Shown here: positions 17,853 to 26,523 of the stretch, piece by piece
How the letters are laid out: every line of letters starts with the position of its first letter
Numbering within the stretch: the stretch's first letter is position 1
Translations under genes and position numbers: made by a program
Assembly: GCA_002840785.1 (NCBI GenBank)
Contig: PHCH01000002.1
Coordinates: 1-64,000 of the forward strand
Source of the DNA: Betaproteobacteria bacterium HGW-Betaproteobacteria-4
Lineage (GTDB): Bacteria > Pseudomonadota > Gammaproteobacteria > Burkholderiales > Rhodocyclaceae
Reading direction: 5' to 3'
DNA: 64,000 bases
The notes under the pieces: generated by a model
Database searches by the model: none
Told to the model about the DNA's origin: nothing
What the model saw: only the letters and a program-made list of their open reading frames with translations

Positions 17853-19055
17853 ATGTTCTCCCGCCTCCTATTCGCCTCCCTATTCAGCCTGTGTCTCGCC
17901 TTCCCGGCCCGGGCACAGGGCGAGGTTGATCTTTACCTGTTCTGGTCCTTGCGCTGCCCGCACTGCCTTGAGGCGCGGCCGCAGGTGCAGGCGTTGGCGG
18001 CAGAGCAGCCGTGGCTACGCCTGCATGACCACGAAATCACCCAGTCGCCGGAAAACCTCGAACGCTTCGTCACTATGGCGCGCCAGCTTGGCGAAGAGGC
18101 GCAATCCGTCCCGACGCTGATTTACTGCGGCCGCATGGAGGTCGGCTGGGATGATTGTCCGGAAGCCAAAGCGGCCCTGCTCGCCCGGCTGGAAGCCTGC
18201 CGCGACGGCAGCGGCTCAACCGAAAAGCCCATCGCCAGCGCGCCACTGAACCTGCCGCTGATTGGCGAAATCGATCCAGCGTCGGCCTCGCTCCCCCTGC
18301 TGACCCTGCTGCTGGCCGGGCTGGATGCCTTCAACCCCTGCGCATTTTTCGTGTTGCTCTTTTTGCTGTCGCTGCTCGTCCACCAGCATCAGCGCCGCCG
18401 GATGCTGCTCATCGGCGGCGTCTTCGTCGCCTTTTCCGGGCTGATGTATTTCGCCTTCATGGCCGCCTGGCTCAATCTGTTTCTCGTCGTCGGCAGCCTG
18501 CCCTGGGTCACCGCCGGCGCCGGGCTGGTTGCCTTGCTGATCGGGGCGATCAACATCAAGGATTTCGTTGCGTTCAAGCGCGGGCCTTCGCTGTCGATTC
18601 CGGAAGGACGCAAGGCCGATATTTTCCAGCGCGGCCGGCGCATCCTGGCCGCCGGCAGTCTGCCGGCCATGCTGGCGGCGACCGTCGTCCTGGCCATTGC
18701 CGCCAATTTCTATGAACTGCTGTGCACGGCCGGCTTCCCGATGGTGTTCACGCGCCTGCTCACCCTGCGAGAGCATGGCCTCGGCCAACACTACCTGTAT
18801 CTGGCGCTCTACAACGTGATTTACGTTTTGCCGCTGCTCGTCATCGTGCTCGCCTTTGTCCGCTCGATGGGCAGGCACAAGCTCAGCGAACGCGACGGCC
18901 GGCTGCTCAAACTGCTCTCGGGGCTGATGATGGCCGGCCTCGGCGCCGTCCTGCTGCTGGCGCCGGAACGCCTCGACCAGCCGGCAGTGGCACTGGCCTT
19001 ACCCGCCATCGCCGTGGCGCTGACCTGGCTGGCCAGGCGCTACGGTCGATTTTGA
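17853..19055 (+). CDS. Thioredoxin-fold plus DsbD-like membrane protein
   Basis: 400 residues. A signal peptide (1-21) leads to a small periplasmic thioredoxin/glutaredoxin-like domain with a CPHC active site (C35, C38). Six or more transmembrane helices follow from about residue 145, beginning with DAFNPCAFFVLLF, which resembles the CcdA/DsbD electron-carrying segment with its NPC motif. A role in moving reducing power across the inner membrane to periplasmic thiols is inferred. The preceding DUF4395 gene is a frequent partner of such proteins. Its stop codon falls within a dispersed-motif copy. Confidence 0.8.
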   Translation: MFSRLLFASLFSLCLAFPARAQGEVDLYLFWSLRCPHCLEARPQVQALAAEQPWLRLHDHEITQSPENLERFVTMARQLGEEAQSVPTLIYCGRMEVGWDDCPEAKAALLARLEACRDGSGSTEKPIASAPLNLPLIGEIDPASASLPLLTLLLAGLDAFNPCAFFVLLFLLSLLVHQHQRRRMLLIGGVFVAFSGLMYFAFMAAWLNLFLVVGSLPWVTAGAGLVALLIGAINIKDFVAFKRGPSLSIPEGRKADIFQRGRRILAAGSLPAMLAATVVLAIAANFYELLCTAGFPMVFTRLLTLREHGLGQHYLYLALYNVIYVLPLLVIVLAFVRSMGRHKLSERDGRLLKLLSGLMMAGLGAVLLLAPERLDQPAVALALPAIAVALTWLARRYGRF

Positions 19056-19088
19056 TTTTGGCTGTTTTTTCCGGTTGACCGTAGCAAC
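19050..19088 (+). repeat. Dispersed T-tract/CGGTTGACCG motif, copy 5
   Basis: TTTTGATTTTGGCTG, a T6 run, then CCGGTTGACCGTAGCAAC. It overlaps the stop of the thioredoxin-fold gene. Just upstream, GCTACGGTCGA (19040-19050) complements the core, so RNA here could fold into a hairpin followed by A-rich sequence. Confidence 0.9.
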
Positions 19089-19111
19089 CTGAAAAAACCG
19101 AAAAATCAGAC

Positions 19112-20464
19112 TCAGATCTGCGCGAACTGCTCGCGCAAATCCTCGACAACAACGCTTGCGCCGCGAACCTTGAAGAATGCGCCGTCCGCGTCAGCGCGTT
19201 CCTCCAGCACTTCGCAACTGGCGAAGATTTCCTTGCGCAGCTGCTGTGCAGACCAAGGCAGGAAAAGCTCAGCCTCGACATGATCGCTCTGGAAAAAGGC
19301 GATGATCTTGAGGCGTAGCGCGGCCACTTCCTCCGGCCGGCGAGCGCTCATCACGACACAATCGGGATACTTTGCCCGCAAGGCCGCTTCGCACTCGGCC
19401 TGCGCCTCGGCATCGCCGACGTGGTCGATCTTGTTGAAGATGCGCAGACGCGGAACGACATCGGCGCCGATTTCTTCGAGCACCTTGTCGGTCACTTCGA
19501 GCTGACGCTCAAAACCGGGGTCGCTGGCGTCGATGACGTGGAGCAGCAAGGAGGCATCGAGCGCTTCGTCGAGCGTTGACTTGAACGACGCCACCAGACC
19601 GTGTGGCAAATTCTTGATGAAACCGACCGTATCGCTGACCAGCACGCGCGGCACGCTCTCCGGATACAAGGCGCGAACAGTGGTGTCGAGCGTCGCGAAC
19701 AGCTTGTTGGCGACCAAAACCTCGCTGCCGGTCAGCGCCCGCATCAACGTGGACTTGCCGGCATTGGTGTAGCCGACCAGCGCGACGGCCGCCTGGCTCT
19801 GGCGCTCCTGGCGACGGGCGCGCTGCGTCTTGCGCTCGGCCTCCATGGCGAGGATTTCAAGCTGTAGTTCGGCGATGCGGTCGCGGATCTTGCGTTTGTC
19901 TAGTTCGGTGTGCGACTCGCCGGCCCCGCGGCCGCCAACGCCGCTGCGCTGCCGCCCCTGCGGCCCGGCCAGCTTGGCCGCTTCGCGCAGACGCGGTGCC
20001 ATGTAGCCAAGGCGGGCGATTTCGACCTGCGCCTTGGCCGCCCGCGAGCGGGCATTGCGATGGAAAATTTCGAGGATGACCATGGTACGGTCCATGACCT
20101 CGCAACCGGCCTCGATTTCCAGATTGCGCGCCTGCGACGGCGAGATTTCGTGATCAACGAGAATCGCGTCGATTTCCGGCAGATTCGACTCGGCCAGCGA
20201 CAGCACCTCGTCGCCCGCCTCGTCAAAAATCGGTTCGCCATGCACGAAAGCGCGGATTTCCTGCCGCTTGCCGACGCCCAGATAACCCGTCGTATCGAAA
20301 CTGGTACGCTTCTGCACGAAGGTATGGATGACCTTGAAACCCAGCGTCTTGGCCAGTTCGCGCAGCTCCATCAACGACGCCTCGAACTCCATGTCGCTCA
20401 CGTTCGGCAGTTGTACAGCCGCCGCAACGGCGATCCTGAGCTTTTGTTCTACTTCTATCTGCAT
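19112..20464 (-). CDS. hflX: GTPase HflX
   Basis: 450 residues. The N-terminal HflX domain holds TTGYLGVGKRQEI and VDHEISPSQARNLE. A Gly-rich linker (GGRGAGESHTELDKRKI) follows. The G domain has Walker A GYTNAGKST, switch DTVGFI and NKID. HflX is a ribosome-associated GTPase that splits stalled ribosomes under stress. Here it is separate from hfq, which usually precedes it. The 151-bp upstream region to the convergent lipoprotein operon contains a terminator belonging to that operon. Confidence 0.95.
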   Translation of the reverse strand: MQIEVEQKLRIAVAAAVQLPNVSDMEFEASLMELRELAKTLGFKVIHTFVQKRTSFDTTGYLGVGKRQEIRAFVHGEPIFDEAGDEVLSLAESNLPEIDAILVDHEISPSQARNLEIEAGCEVMDRTMVILEIFHRNARSRAAKAQVEIARLGYMAPRLREAAKLAGPQGRQRSGVGGRGAGESHTELDKRKIRDRIAELQLEILAMEAERKTQRARRQERQSQAAVALVGYTNAGKSTLMRALTGSEVLVANKLFATLDTTVRALYPESVPRVLVSDTVGFIKNLPHGLVASFKSTLDEALDASLLLHVIDASDPGFERQLEVTDKVLEEIGADVVPRLRIFNKIDHVGDAEAQAECEAALRAKYPDCVVMSARRPEEVAALRLKIIAFFQSDHVEAELFLPWSAQQLRKEIFASCEVLEERADADGAFFKVRGASVVVEDLREQFAQI

Positions 20465-20570
20465 TCTTGAATTGCTTTTCTAAATTCGGCGAAGACGGAT
20501 AGTAACCGGCAATGGATACCCGCACCTGATTCGCGCCCAATCGGAGCAGGCAAGCGAATGGAAAGTCCAC

Positions 20571-20597
20571 AAAAAACGGGGAGCGAACTCCCCGTTG
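20571..20597 (-). terminator. Rho-independent terminator of the lipoprotein operon
   Basis: On the minus strand, AACGGGGAG and CTCCCCGTT form a 9-bp stem with a 4-nt loop, followed by a T-run (the + strand A6 at 20571-20576). It lies 19 bp after the last gene of the CsgG-like operon. Confidence 0.85.
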
Positions 20598-20615
20598 TCG
20601 GCAGGTCAGAAGAGA

Positions 20616-21293
20616 TCAGGGCGTCGGCGAACCGTCCTTGAGATACTTCGGGGAGCGTGGTCCGTAGAGAATTCCGTTTGGACGCCCGGCCGCCAGCAGG
20701 CGGTTGCTCGTCATACCGGCAATGGCATGGCCCCGGTTGCTCAGGCTATCGATGATCTGACTGACTACGGCCTGGACCAACAGACCGACAAGCCCGCCAC
20801 CGGAGTTGTTGCCGCCTTCGTTGCTGGAAGCCGTGGCGCTACCCGCCCAGAGGGTTTTACCGCTGCGCAGATCGACCAGCCGGCCCTCGGCCGTCACCCG
20901 TGTCTCGCTCATCACGATGGCATAGGTGGTGCCGTACTGCTTGACGTTGATGTACAGGGCGGCATCCGCACCAAATATTTCGCGCAGCTTGGTGACAGGA
21001 AGCTGATGAATATCGGCCGGCGTCGTCATGCCGTTCTGCTTGAAGGTTTCGTCCACCAGCGTCACGGGCAAGACGTAGTAGCCCGATTCGGCCAGCGGCA
21101 AGGTCGCCTGTGACAGCATGCTGTAGGTGGCATTGACATCGGGCGAAGCGTTCAGCGGCGGCAAGACGAGAATCGAGGCCGGGCGGCTTTCGCGGAAGGC
21201 AGAATAGTCGTACTTGGCCTGCGTCGCGCAACCGCTCAGGAGCAGGAAACCCACCGCCAGCGCCAGCCATTTGATCGAGATAAGTTGTTTCAT
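20616..21293 (-). CDS. GNA1162/DUF799 family lipoprotein
   Basis: 225 residues with a lipoprotein signal (LLLSGC at about 18-23), then SRPASILVLPPLNASPDV, the hallmark opening of the GNA1162-type fold, and a C-terminal Gly/Ala-rich amphipathic stretch. GNA1162-family lipoproteins are encoded next to CsgG-like and DUF4810 lipoproteins and are thought to form an outer-membrane complex. Its start overlaps the DUF4810 stop (ATGA), so it is the third coupled gene of the trio. Confidence 0.88.
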   Translation of the reverse strand: MKQLISIKWLALAVGFLLLSGCATQAKYDYSAFRESRPASILVLPPLNASPDVNATYSMLSQATLPLAESGYYVLPVTLVDETFKQNGMTTPADIHQLPVTKLREIFGADAALYINVKQYGTTYAIVMSETRVTAEGRLVDLRSGKTLWAGSATASSNEGGNNSGGGLVGLLVQAVVSQIIDSLSNRGHAIAGMTSNRLLAAGRPNGILYGPRSPKYLKDGSPTP

Positions 21294-21676
21294 TGGCTCA
21301 CCTTGGCATCGACTTGCGGCGAAAACTTCCTGAGCAAGAAATCCATGAAGGTCGCGCTCTCAGGGAACTGCTTCTTCTCGGCCTCAAGCTGCTCGACCAG
21401 ACGTTCGGAACGCCCGGTCTGACCGTAGAGCATGGCGAGGTGAGCCTGGAATCCGGGTGGCAGTGCCTTACCCTCGGCCAGTGCTTCCTCGCGCACCGCC
21501 TCCAGCGCCGCAATCTGCTCCTCGGGTCCTTTTTCACCTTTGAAGTGGCCGTACACTTGAGCCTGATAATCACCCCAGTAATAAAGCGGCTGGGGCCGGG
21601 AGACGCATCCGGCGAGAAGTATCGTCGAAAGGATGAGCAACCCGAACAGGCGAGCCTGTTTTGGAAGAATGTTCAT
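21290..21676 (-). CDS. DUF4810 lipoprotein
   Basis: 128 residues with a lipobox (LLAGC, about 20-24) and the family-typical RPQPLYYWGDYQAQVYGHFK segment, then helices that look TPR-like (GFQAHLAMLYGQTGR). It is the middle gene of the CsgG-like/DUF4810/GNA1162 operon and overlaps the next start by 4 bp. The family role is unknown beyond its constant association with the two partners. Confidence 0.88.
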   Translation of the reverse strand: MNILPKQARLFGLLILSTILLAGCVSRPQPLYYWGDYQAQVYGHFKGEKGPEEQIAALEAVREEALAEGKALPPGFQAHLAMLYGQTGRSERLVEQLEAEKKQFPESATFMDFLLRKFSPQVDAKVSQ

Positions 21677-21696
21677 GATCGAGCGCTCTGCCGGAC

Positions 21697-22371
21697 TTAG
21701 TTGGCCGGGCGCCAGGCGCCGGAATCGATCCCGGAAACCAGCGAATCAACGGCCTCGCGAATGGCCAGATCAAGCACCTTGCCATTCAGGGTCGAGTCGT
21801 AGCTCGCCGTGCCACCGAAACCAACCACCTCGCGGTTCGACAAGCTGTATTCGCCGGCGCCTTGGGCCGAATAGACGACTTCCGAGGTTTGCACATCGAC
21901 CACGTTCAAAGCCACCTTGGCATAAGCGATCTGCTGCTTGCCGCGACCGAGAATACCGAACAACTGGTGATCGCCGACTTCCTTGCGGCCAAACTCGGTA
22001 ACGTCGCCGGTAATCACGTAGCGAGCCCCCTTCAAGACCTGATTGGTCTTGGCCAGCGCAGCTTCCTGCTTGATCTCGGACATGTTTTCACGATCAAGAA
22101 CGCTGAAACGGTTGGTTTGCTGCAGGTGCGTGATCAGGATGGTCTTGGCCTGGCTACCCAGACGATCGACACCATCGGTAAAGATGCCGCGCATGAAGCT
22201 TGATCGATTGTCGAACTTGCCTATCGAAATCGGATTGCGCACACCGTTGTATGGCCGCGTCGACGAAACCGATTTCGCCACGGCGAGGCTGCGTGAATCT
22301 TCCGTCGCACAACCGCCCAATGCGCCAAGCATGGCGATGGCGACAAACACGGGAACGATTTTTCTCTTCAT
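21697..22371 (-). CDS. CsgG-like outer-membrane lipoprotein
   Basis: 224 residues from the ATG at 22371, which has a GAGG ribosome-binding site and directly begins a lipoprotein signal (MKRKIVPVF...LGGC). The mature part has the CsgG nucleotide-like fold motif NRFSVLDRENMSEIKQEA and GARYVITGDVTEFG. CsgG in E. coli is the curli secretion pore. In this operon type, without curlin genes, the substrate is unknown. It heads the three-lipoprotein operon. Confidence 0.9.
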   Translation of the reverse strand: MKRKIVPVFVAIAMLGALGGCATEDSRSLAVAKSVSSTRPYNGVRNPISIGKFDNRSSFMRGIFTDGVDRLGSQAKTILITHLQQTNRFSVLDRENMSEIKQEAALAKTNQVLKGARYVITGDVTEFGRKEVGDHQLFGILGRGKQQIAYAKVALNVVDVQTSEVVYSAQGAGEYSLSNREVVGFGGTASYDSTLNGKVLDLAIREAVDSLVSGIDSGAWRPAN

Positions 22372-22640
22372 ACGGATGCCTCGCAAAAGTGATGGTTTGT
22401 TCAATACTGGCCAAAATTATATCAGTATCATTAATTCAAATTTCCGCAATTCCTTTATAGACAAGCAATTTGCGGCTTTCTTGTGTTTCCGTTCAGTGCC
22501 GACAAACATTGCAAAAATAGCCACTCGGTGCGTTTTCCGCTTCCTCAACATAGTCCCGCCCCGCCAATCGATCAACACGTAAAATGGTTACCCGCCGGAC
22601 TGCCTGTTTTGCCCCCGACCAACCCAAAAACGAGATCACC

Positions 22641-23189
22641 ATGACCGCCTCCCTCTACGACATTCCCCTCAAAAGCCTCGATGGCCGCGCCCTGACGCTG
22701 GGCGAGTTCAAGGGGCAAGTGTTGCTGGTTGTAAACGTCGCCTCCAAATGCGGGCTGACGCCGCAGTACGCCGGGCTGGAAAGCCTGTTCACGGCGTATC
22801 GCGGGCGCGGTTTGCAGGTACTCGGCTTTCCGTGCAACGACTTTGCGGCACAGGAGCCAGGTTCGGCTGAGGAAATCGCCAGCTTTTGCACGACCAATTT
22901 TGGCGTCGAGTTCCCGATGTTCGAAAAGCTCAACATCAACAGCGCGCCGCGCCATCCGCTCTACGCGCAACTGATCGGCGCGCTGCCCGAAGCGGTCTTC
23001 CCGGCCGGCAGCGATTTCCGCGAAAAATTGGCTGGTTACGGCTGTTCGCCCAAGCAGCCGAGCGACGTGCTGTGGAACTTCGAGAAGTTCCTGATCGGGC
23101 GCGACGGCCGGGTTCTCCAGCGTTTTTCGCCGGATACCACGCCGGACGACCCGGCCCTGGTCGCCGCGATTGAAGCGGCCCTCGGCTGA
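22641..23189 (+). CDS. Glutathione peroxidase family protein
   Basis: 182 residues with the peroxidatic cysteine in VNVASKCGLTPQY (C37), GFPCNDFAAQEPG and the C-terminal LWNFEKFLIGRDG block. It reduces hydroperoxides with glutathione or thioredoxin. Catalytic glutamine and tryptophan/asparagine contexts are conserved, with a D in place of the usual Q in GFPCNQF. The ATG at 22641 starts the family-typical ASLYDIPLKSLDG. Confidence 0.95.
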   Translation: MTASLYDIPLKSLDGRALTLGEFKGQVLLVVNVASKCGLTPQYAGLESLFTAYRGRGLQVLGFPCNDFAAQEPGSAEEIASFCTTNFGVEFPMFEKLNINSAPRHPLYAQLIGALPEAVFPAGSDFREKLAGYGCSPKQPSDVLWNFEKFLIGRDGRVLQRFSPDTTPDDPALVAAIEAALG

Positions 23190-23216
23190 CCCTGCAACCC
23201 AAAAACAAGAAGATCG

Positions 23217-24184
23217 ATGCCCCGCACACGCAAACCGGATGTCTGCCAGCCGACCGGCTCGGCCGAACTCGCCATGCTCGACGTTTACATGCCGATGATG
23301 AAGTCCCGCTGACGGTGGAGGAACTGGCCGCCAGGATCGATTCGAGCCTGCGCGGCACGGCGACGCTGGTCGATTTTCTGGTCGCCATCGGCTACCTGGA
23401 AAAGGAAGACGACGCCTTCGCCAATACGGCGAGCACCCAGCGCTGGTTCACCAGTGCCGGCCAGGTCGATTACACCCCCGGCCTGCTGTGGACCCACGAA
23501 GCCTGGGCGATGATGGGCAGCCTGGCCGAAACCGTGCGCAAGGGCGAACCGGAGCAAACGCTGTGGGAGGCGATGATCGAAAAGCCGCATCTCGGCCCGC
23601 TCTTCTCGTCCTACATGGGCGCCTTTGCCGCCGATCTCGGGCCCGACCTGCTCAGGCACGTGCCGGTGTCGCCGGACTATCGCCGCCTGCTCGACCTTGG
23701 CGGCTCGCACGGCCTGCACTCGATCCGTTTCTGCCAGCACTACCCGCAGCTTGCCGCGGTCATCGTCGACATGCCGAGCGCCTTGACCGAAACCGGGCCG
23801 GAGATCGAAAAGGCCGGGCTGAGCCAGCGCATCAGCCTGAGCCCCGGCACCTTGCAGGAACACGAGTGGGGCGAGGCCAACGACCTGGTCTTCTACCTGT
23901 CGGTCGCCCACAACCACTCGGCCGAAGAGAACCGCCTGGCCATCCGGCAGATTGGCGATTCGATGAACCCGGGCGGCCTGCTGGTCATTCACGAATACCT
24001 GGCCGAAACCTCGCTCGACGCCCTGAACGCGGCCTTCCGCCTGACCCTGCTGCTGGAAACCGGGACCCAGACGCACCGTCACGAAGACTATTGCGCCTGG
24101 CTGCTGGCCGCGGGATTTTCGGCGATTGAACGAATCGATCTCGAGCCGCGCGAAAAAGGCTCGCTGATCCTGGCCCGGCGCTGA
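23217..24184 (+). pseudogene. SAM-dependent (O-)methyltransferase with broken N-terminus
   Basis: The body (23315-24184) is a small-molecule methyltransferase: a winged-helix dimerisation part (TVEELAARIDSSLRGTATLVDFL), the SAM-binding LLDLGGSHGLHSI and a C-terminal fold to EKGSLILARR. The expected N-terminus is in another frame. An ATG at 23217 opens a 31-codon frame (to 23312) ending in LDVYMPMMKSR, while the body frame reads back through LHADDEVPLTVEEL. A frame change with loss of some sequence around 23290-23300 separates them. Expression from the GTG at 23315 would give 289 residues lacking most of the dimerisation domain. Confidence 0.7.
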
Positions 24185-24185
24185 A

Positions 24186-24222
24186 TTCCGATTTTGGCCG
24201 TTTTTCCCGGTTGACCGTAGCA
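24186..24222 (+). repeat. Dispersed T-tract/CGGTTGACCG motif, copy 6
   Basis: GATTTTGGCCG, T5, CCCGGTTGACCGTAGCAAG. It starts 2 bp after the methyltransferase stop. Confidence 0.88.
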
Positions 24223-24254
24223 AGCCCGCCTGGCCGCTGCCTCCCTGGCGGCGG

Positions 24255-24294
24255 CACAAAATAAAAATGCCATTCAGCCCGCGCTGAATGGCAT
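24255..24294 (-). terminator. Terminator of the PEP-CTERM gene
   Basis: A perfect 12-bp stem, ATGCCATTCAGC (24267-24278) with GCTGAATGGCAT (24283-24294), is followed on the minus strand by a T-rich run (TTTTTATTTTG). Confidence 0.85.
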
Positions 24295-24329
24295 CCGGGC
24301 CGCAGCCCTTTGCGGCGAATTCGTGTCGA

Positions 24330-24929
24330 TCAGGCGCGACGGCGGCGAGCCGATACAGCCAGGATACCGAGGCCGGCCAGCAGCATGGCTGCGCTACCCG
24401 GTTCCGGCACAACCGTTACCGAGATATTGTCGAGCGAACCGCCGAGGCTGTCCGAAGTGCCGATGGCAGCAAATTTCAGGATACCGAAGCCGTTTGCATC
24501 GGCTTGTACGTCGTAGACAAGATCAAGCCAGCTGGGGCCACTGCCACCGTTGGCTGTGATGGAGCCCAGCGACAGGTCGTTCCAGAAAATCTGGATGCCA
24601 TTGCTTTTGGCCGCGACACCGGCACGCGGGGCATAGGAGAAGGCCAGTTCCAGCGACTGGAAAGCATTGGCTTGAATGGTCTGGGAAATCCAGCTATTGC
24701 CGGTGCTATCGAGTTCGGCAAAACGGACGCCGTCGGCAGCCGTACCAGCCACGTTGTTGCGGATTTCGACGCCCAAGTTGCTGGTTTCCCAGCCGTGGCC
24801 GCTACCGAAGATTCTCCAGCTACCGGTACCAACCGTCGAATAATCTTCGAAGCTGCCGTTGACGACGAGATTGGCCTGGGCAAAGGCAGGGACGCTGAGC
24901 AGCGCGGCGAGGGCAAGCAGTTTTTTCAC
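24330..24929 (-). CDS. PEP-CTERM sorting domain protein
   Basis: 199 residues. A cleavable signal peptide (1-19, AFAQA) precedes a beta-rich exported domain (LVVNGSFEDYS..., a DUF642/PEP-CTERM-type galactose-binding-like fold). The C-terminal sorting signal VPEPGSAAMLLAGLGIL ends in a basic SARRRRA tail. Such proteins are processed by exosortase (EpsH) and anchored or released with exopolysaccharide. The exosortase gene is not in this window. The gene is monocistronic, with its own terminator. Confidence 0.92.
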   Translation of the reverse strand: MKKLLALAALLSVPAFAQANLVVNGSFEDYSTVGTGSWRIFGSGHGWETSNLGVEIRNNVAGTAADGVRFAELDSTGNSWISQTIQANAFQSLELAFSYAPRAGVAAKSNGIQIFWNDLSLGSITANGGSGPSWLDLVYDVQADANGFGILKFAAIGTSDSLGGSLDNISVTVVPEPGSAAMLLAGLGILAVSARRRRA

Positions 24930-25077
24930 GGGGTATTCCTTGTCGATTTATTGGCCGAATTCCAGATGGCATAGTTCGGCCCGAACAATAGCCCGACCGG
25001 ACCAATGGCCGCGTGAAGTAATCCACAAAAATGCGGCAATCGCATCAATTGGCGGTGCTAACGGCGGTTTGACCGCC

Positions 25078-25115
25078 TTCGATTTTGGCCTTTTTTCCCG
25101 GTTGACCGTAGCAAT
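25078..25115 (+). repeat. Dispersed T-tract/CGGTTGACCG motif, copy 7
   Basis: TTCGATTTTGGCC, T6, CCCGGTTGACCGTAGCAAT. It ends 7 bp from the stop codon of the convergent glutamate dehydrogenase gene. Confidence 0.9.
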
Positions 25116-25122
25116 CGTCAAA

Positions 25123-26406
25123 TCACGGATACAGCCCGCGCGTTGCCCGTGCGGCGAGCACCCGGCTGCAACCGATGACGAAGGCGGCTGAACGGAGCGG
25201 CATTTTGCGTTCTTCGGCCATCTGCCAGATGGCGTTGAAGGCGTCGGCCATGATCCCTTCAAGGCGGGCGTTGATTTCATCCTCGCTCCAGAAGAAGCTC
25301 GAGAAATCCTGCACCCACTCGAAATAGCTGACGGTGACGCCGCCGGCATTGGCCAGCACGTCGGGGACGACGATAATGCCGCGCTCGGCGAGGATGGCGT
25401 CGGCTTCCGGCGTGGTCGGCCCGTTGGCGCCTTCGACGACGATGCGGGCGGCGATGTGCTCGGCGTTGTAGCGGTTGATCTGCGACTCGAGCGCGGCCGG
25501 CACGAGGAATTCGCAGGGCACCGACCAGAAATCGTCGTTGCTGATCGTCTCGGTGCCGGGCGCGCCGAGCAGCGTCTTGTGCTCGCTCAGATAGCGCTTG
25601 AGGGCAGCCACATCGAGTCCGCCGCCGTTGAACACCGTGCCGCTGACATCCTGCACGGCCGTCACCCTGGCCCCGGCCTGGGCGAACATCCGCGCGCTGG
25701 CCTCGCCGACATTGCCGAAGCCCTGCACGGCGACCCGCGCCCCGTCGATGGGCAGGCCGATCTTGCGCGCTGCCTCGCGGGCCGTGACGAAAACCCCGCG
25801 CCCGGTCGCATCCGGCCGCCCGAGGGAGCCGCCGAGCGACAGCGGCTTGCCGGTGACGACGCCGGTCACCGTGCGCCCTTCGCCCATCGAGTAGGTGTCC
25901 ATCATCCAGGCCATGACCTGGGCGTTGGTATTCATGTCGGGGGCCGGAATATCCTTGTCGGGGCCGATCATCGAGCTGATTTCGCTGGTGTAGCGGCGGG
26001 TCAGCCCTTCCAGTTCGGTCAGCGAAAGTTGCCGCGGATCGACCCGCACGCCGCCCTTGGCGCCGCCGAAGGGCACGTTGACGACGGCGTTCTTGATCGT
26101 CATCCAGCCGGCCAGGGCCATGACTTCGGACAGCGTCACGTCCTGGTGGAAGCGGATGCCGCCCTTGCCCGGCCCGCGCGAGGTGTTGTGATGCACGCGA
26201 TACCCCTCGAAATGCTCGACCACACCGCTGTCGAGGCGGATCGGCACATCGACGATGAGCGAACGCTTCGGCCGGCGCAGGGTTTCCACCCACGGCCACA
26301 GCGACTTGTCGAGCAAGGGGGCGACCTGCTCGACCTGTTGCAGGAAGATATGCCAGGGACCGATGTTTTCCTTGGAAAGGTAGGAAGGCAGTTGGGGCGT
26401 GCTCAT
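25123..26406 (-). CDS. Glu/Leu/Phe/Val dehydrogenase (glutamate dehydrogenase type)
   Basis: 427 residues. Substrate-binding motifs [10 protein letters not shown] and the active-site [15 protein letters not shown] are followed by a Rossmann domain ([12 protein letters not shown]). It interconverts glutamate and 2-oxoglutarate with NAD(P). The catalytic lysine context and the DxN cofactor loop look intact. It is divergent from the aminotransferase gene at 26524, and the 117-bp gap must hold both promoters. The amino-acid preference cannot be fixed from sequence alone but is most likely glutamate. Confidence 0.93.
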   Translation of the reverse strand: MSTPQLPSYLSKENIGPWHIFLQQVEQVAPLLDKSLWPWVETLRRPKRSLIVDVPIRLDSGVVEHFEGYRVHHNTSRGPGKGGIRFHQDVTLSEVMALAGWMTIKNAVVNVPFGGAKGGVRVDPRQLSLTELEGLTRRYTSEISSMIGPDKDIPAPDMNTNAQVMAWMMDTYSMGEGRTVTGVVTGKPLSLGGSLGRPDATGRGVFVTAREAARKIGLPIDGARVAVQGFGNVGEASARMFAQAGARVTAVQDVSGTVFNGGGLDVAALKRYLSEHKTLLGAPGTETISNDDFWSVPCEFLVPAALESQINRYNAEHIAARIVVEGANGPTTPEADAILAERGIIVVPDVLANAGGVTVSYFEWVQDFSSFFWSEDEINARLEGIMADAFNAIWQMAEERKMPLRSAAFVIGCSRVLAARATRGLYP

Positions 26407-26523
26407 GGCGGTTCCTTTCGAACTGATTTTCCGCCAGTGTCGCCCAACAAGGCGACGCTGACTAGCGCGCCGTCAGGGCTTGCAGGTATGCTCCCGAAAA
26501 CAACGATCAACAGGAGACCTTCC

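Noticed and set aside
21413-21430. CGGTCTGACCGTAGAGC in the DUF4810 gene as a further motif copy
   Set aside because: It has a core-like stretch with an extra base and no T-run or AT-rich arm, so it is probably chance.
25456-26523. Long upstream extension of the aminotransferase frame across the antisense of glutamate dehydrogenase
   Set aside because: The extension is antisense to a well-conserved gene; the GTG at 26524 has a good ribosome-binding site and begins the conserved protein.
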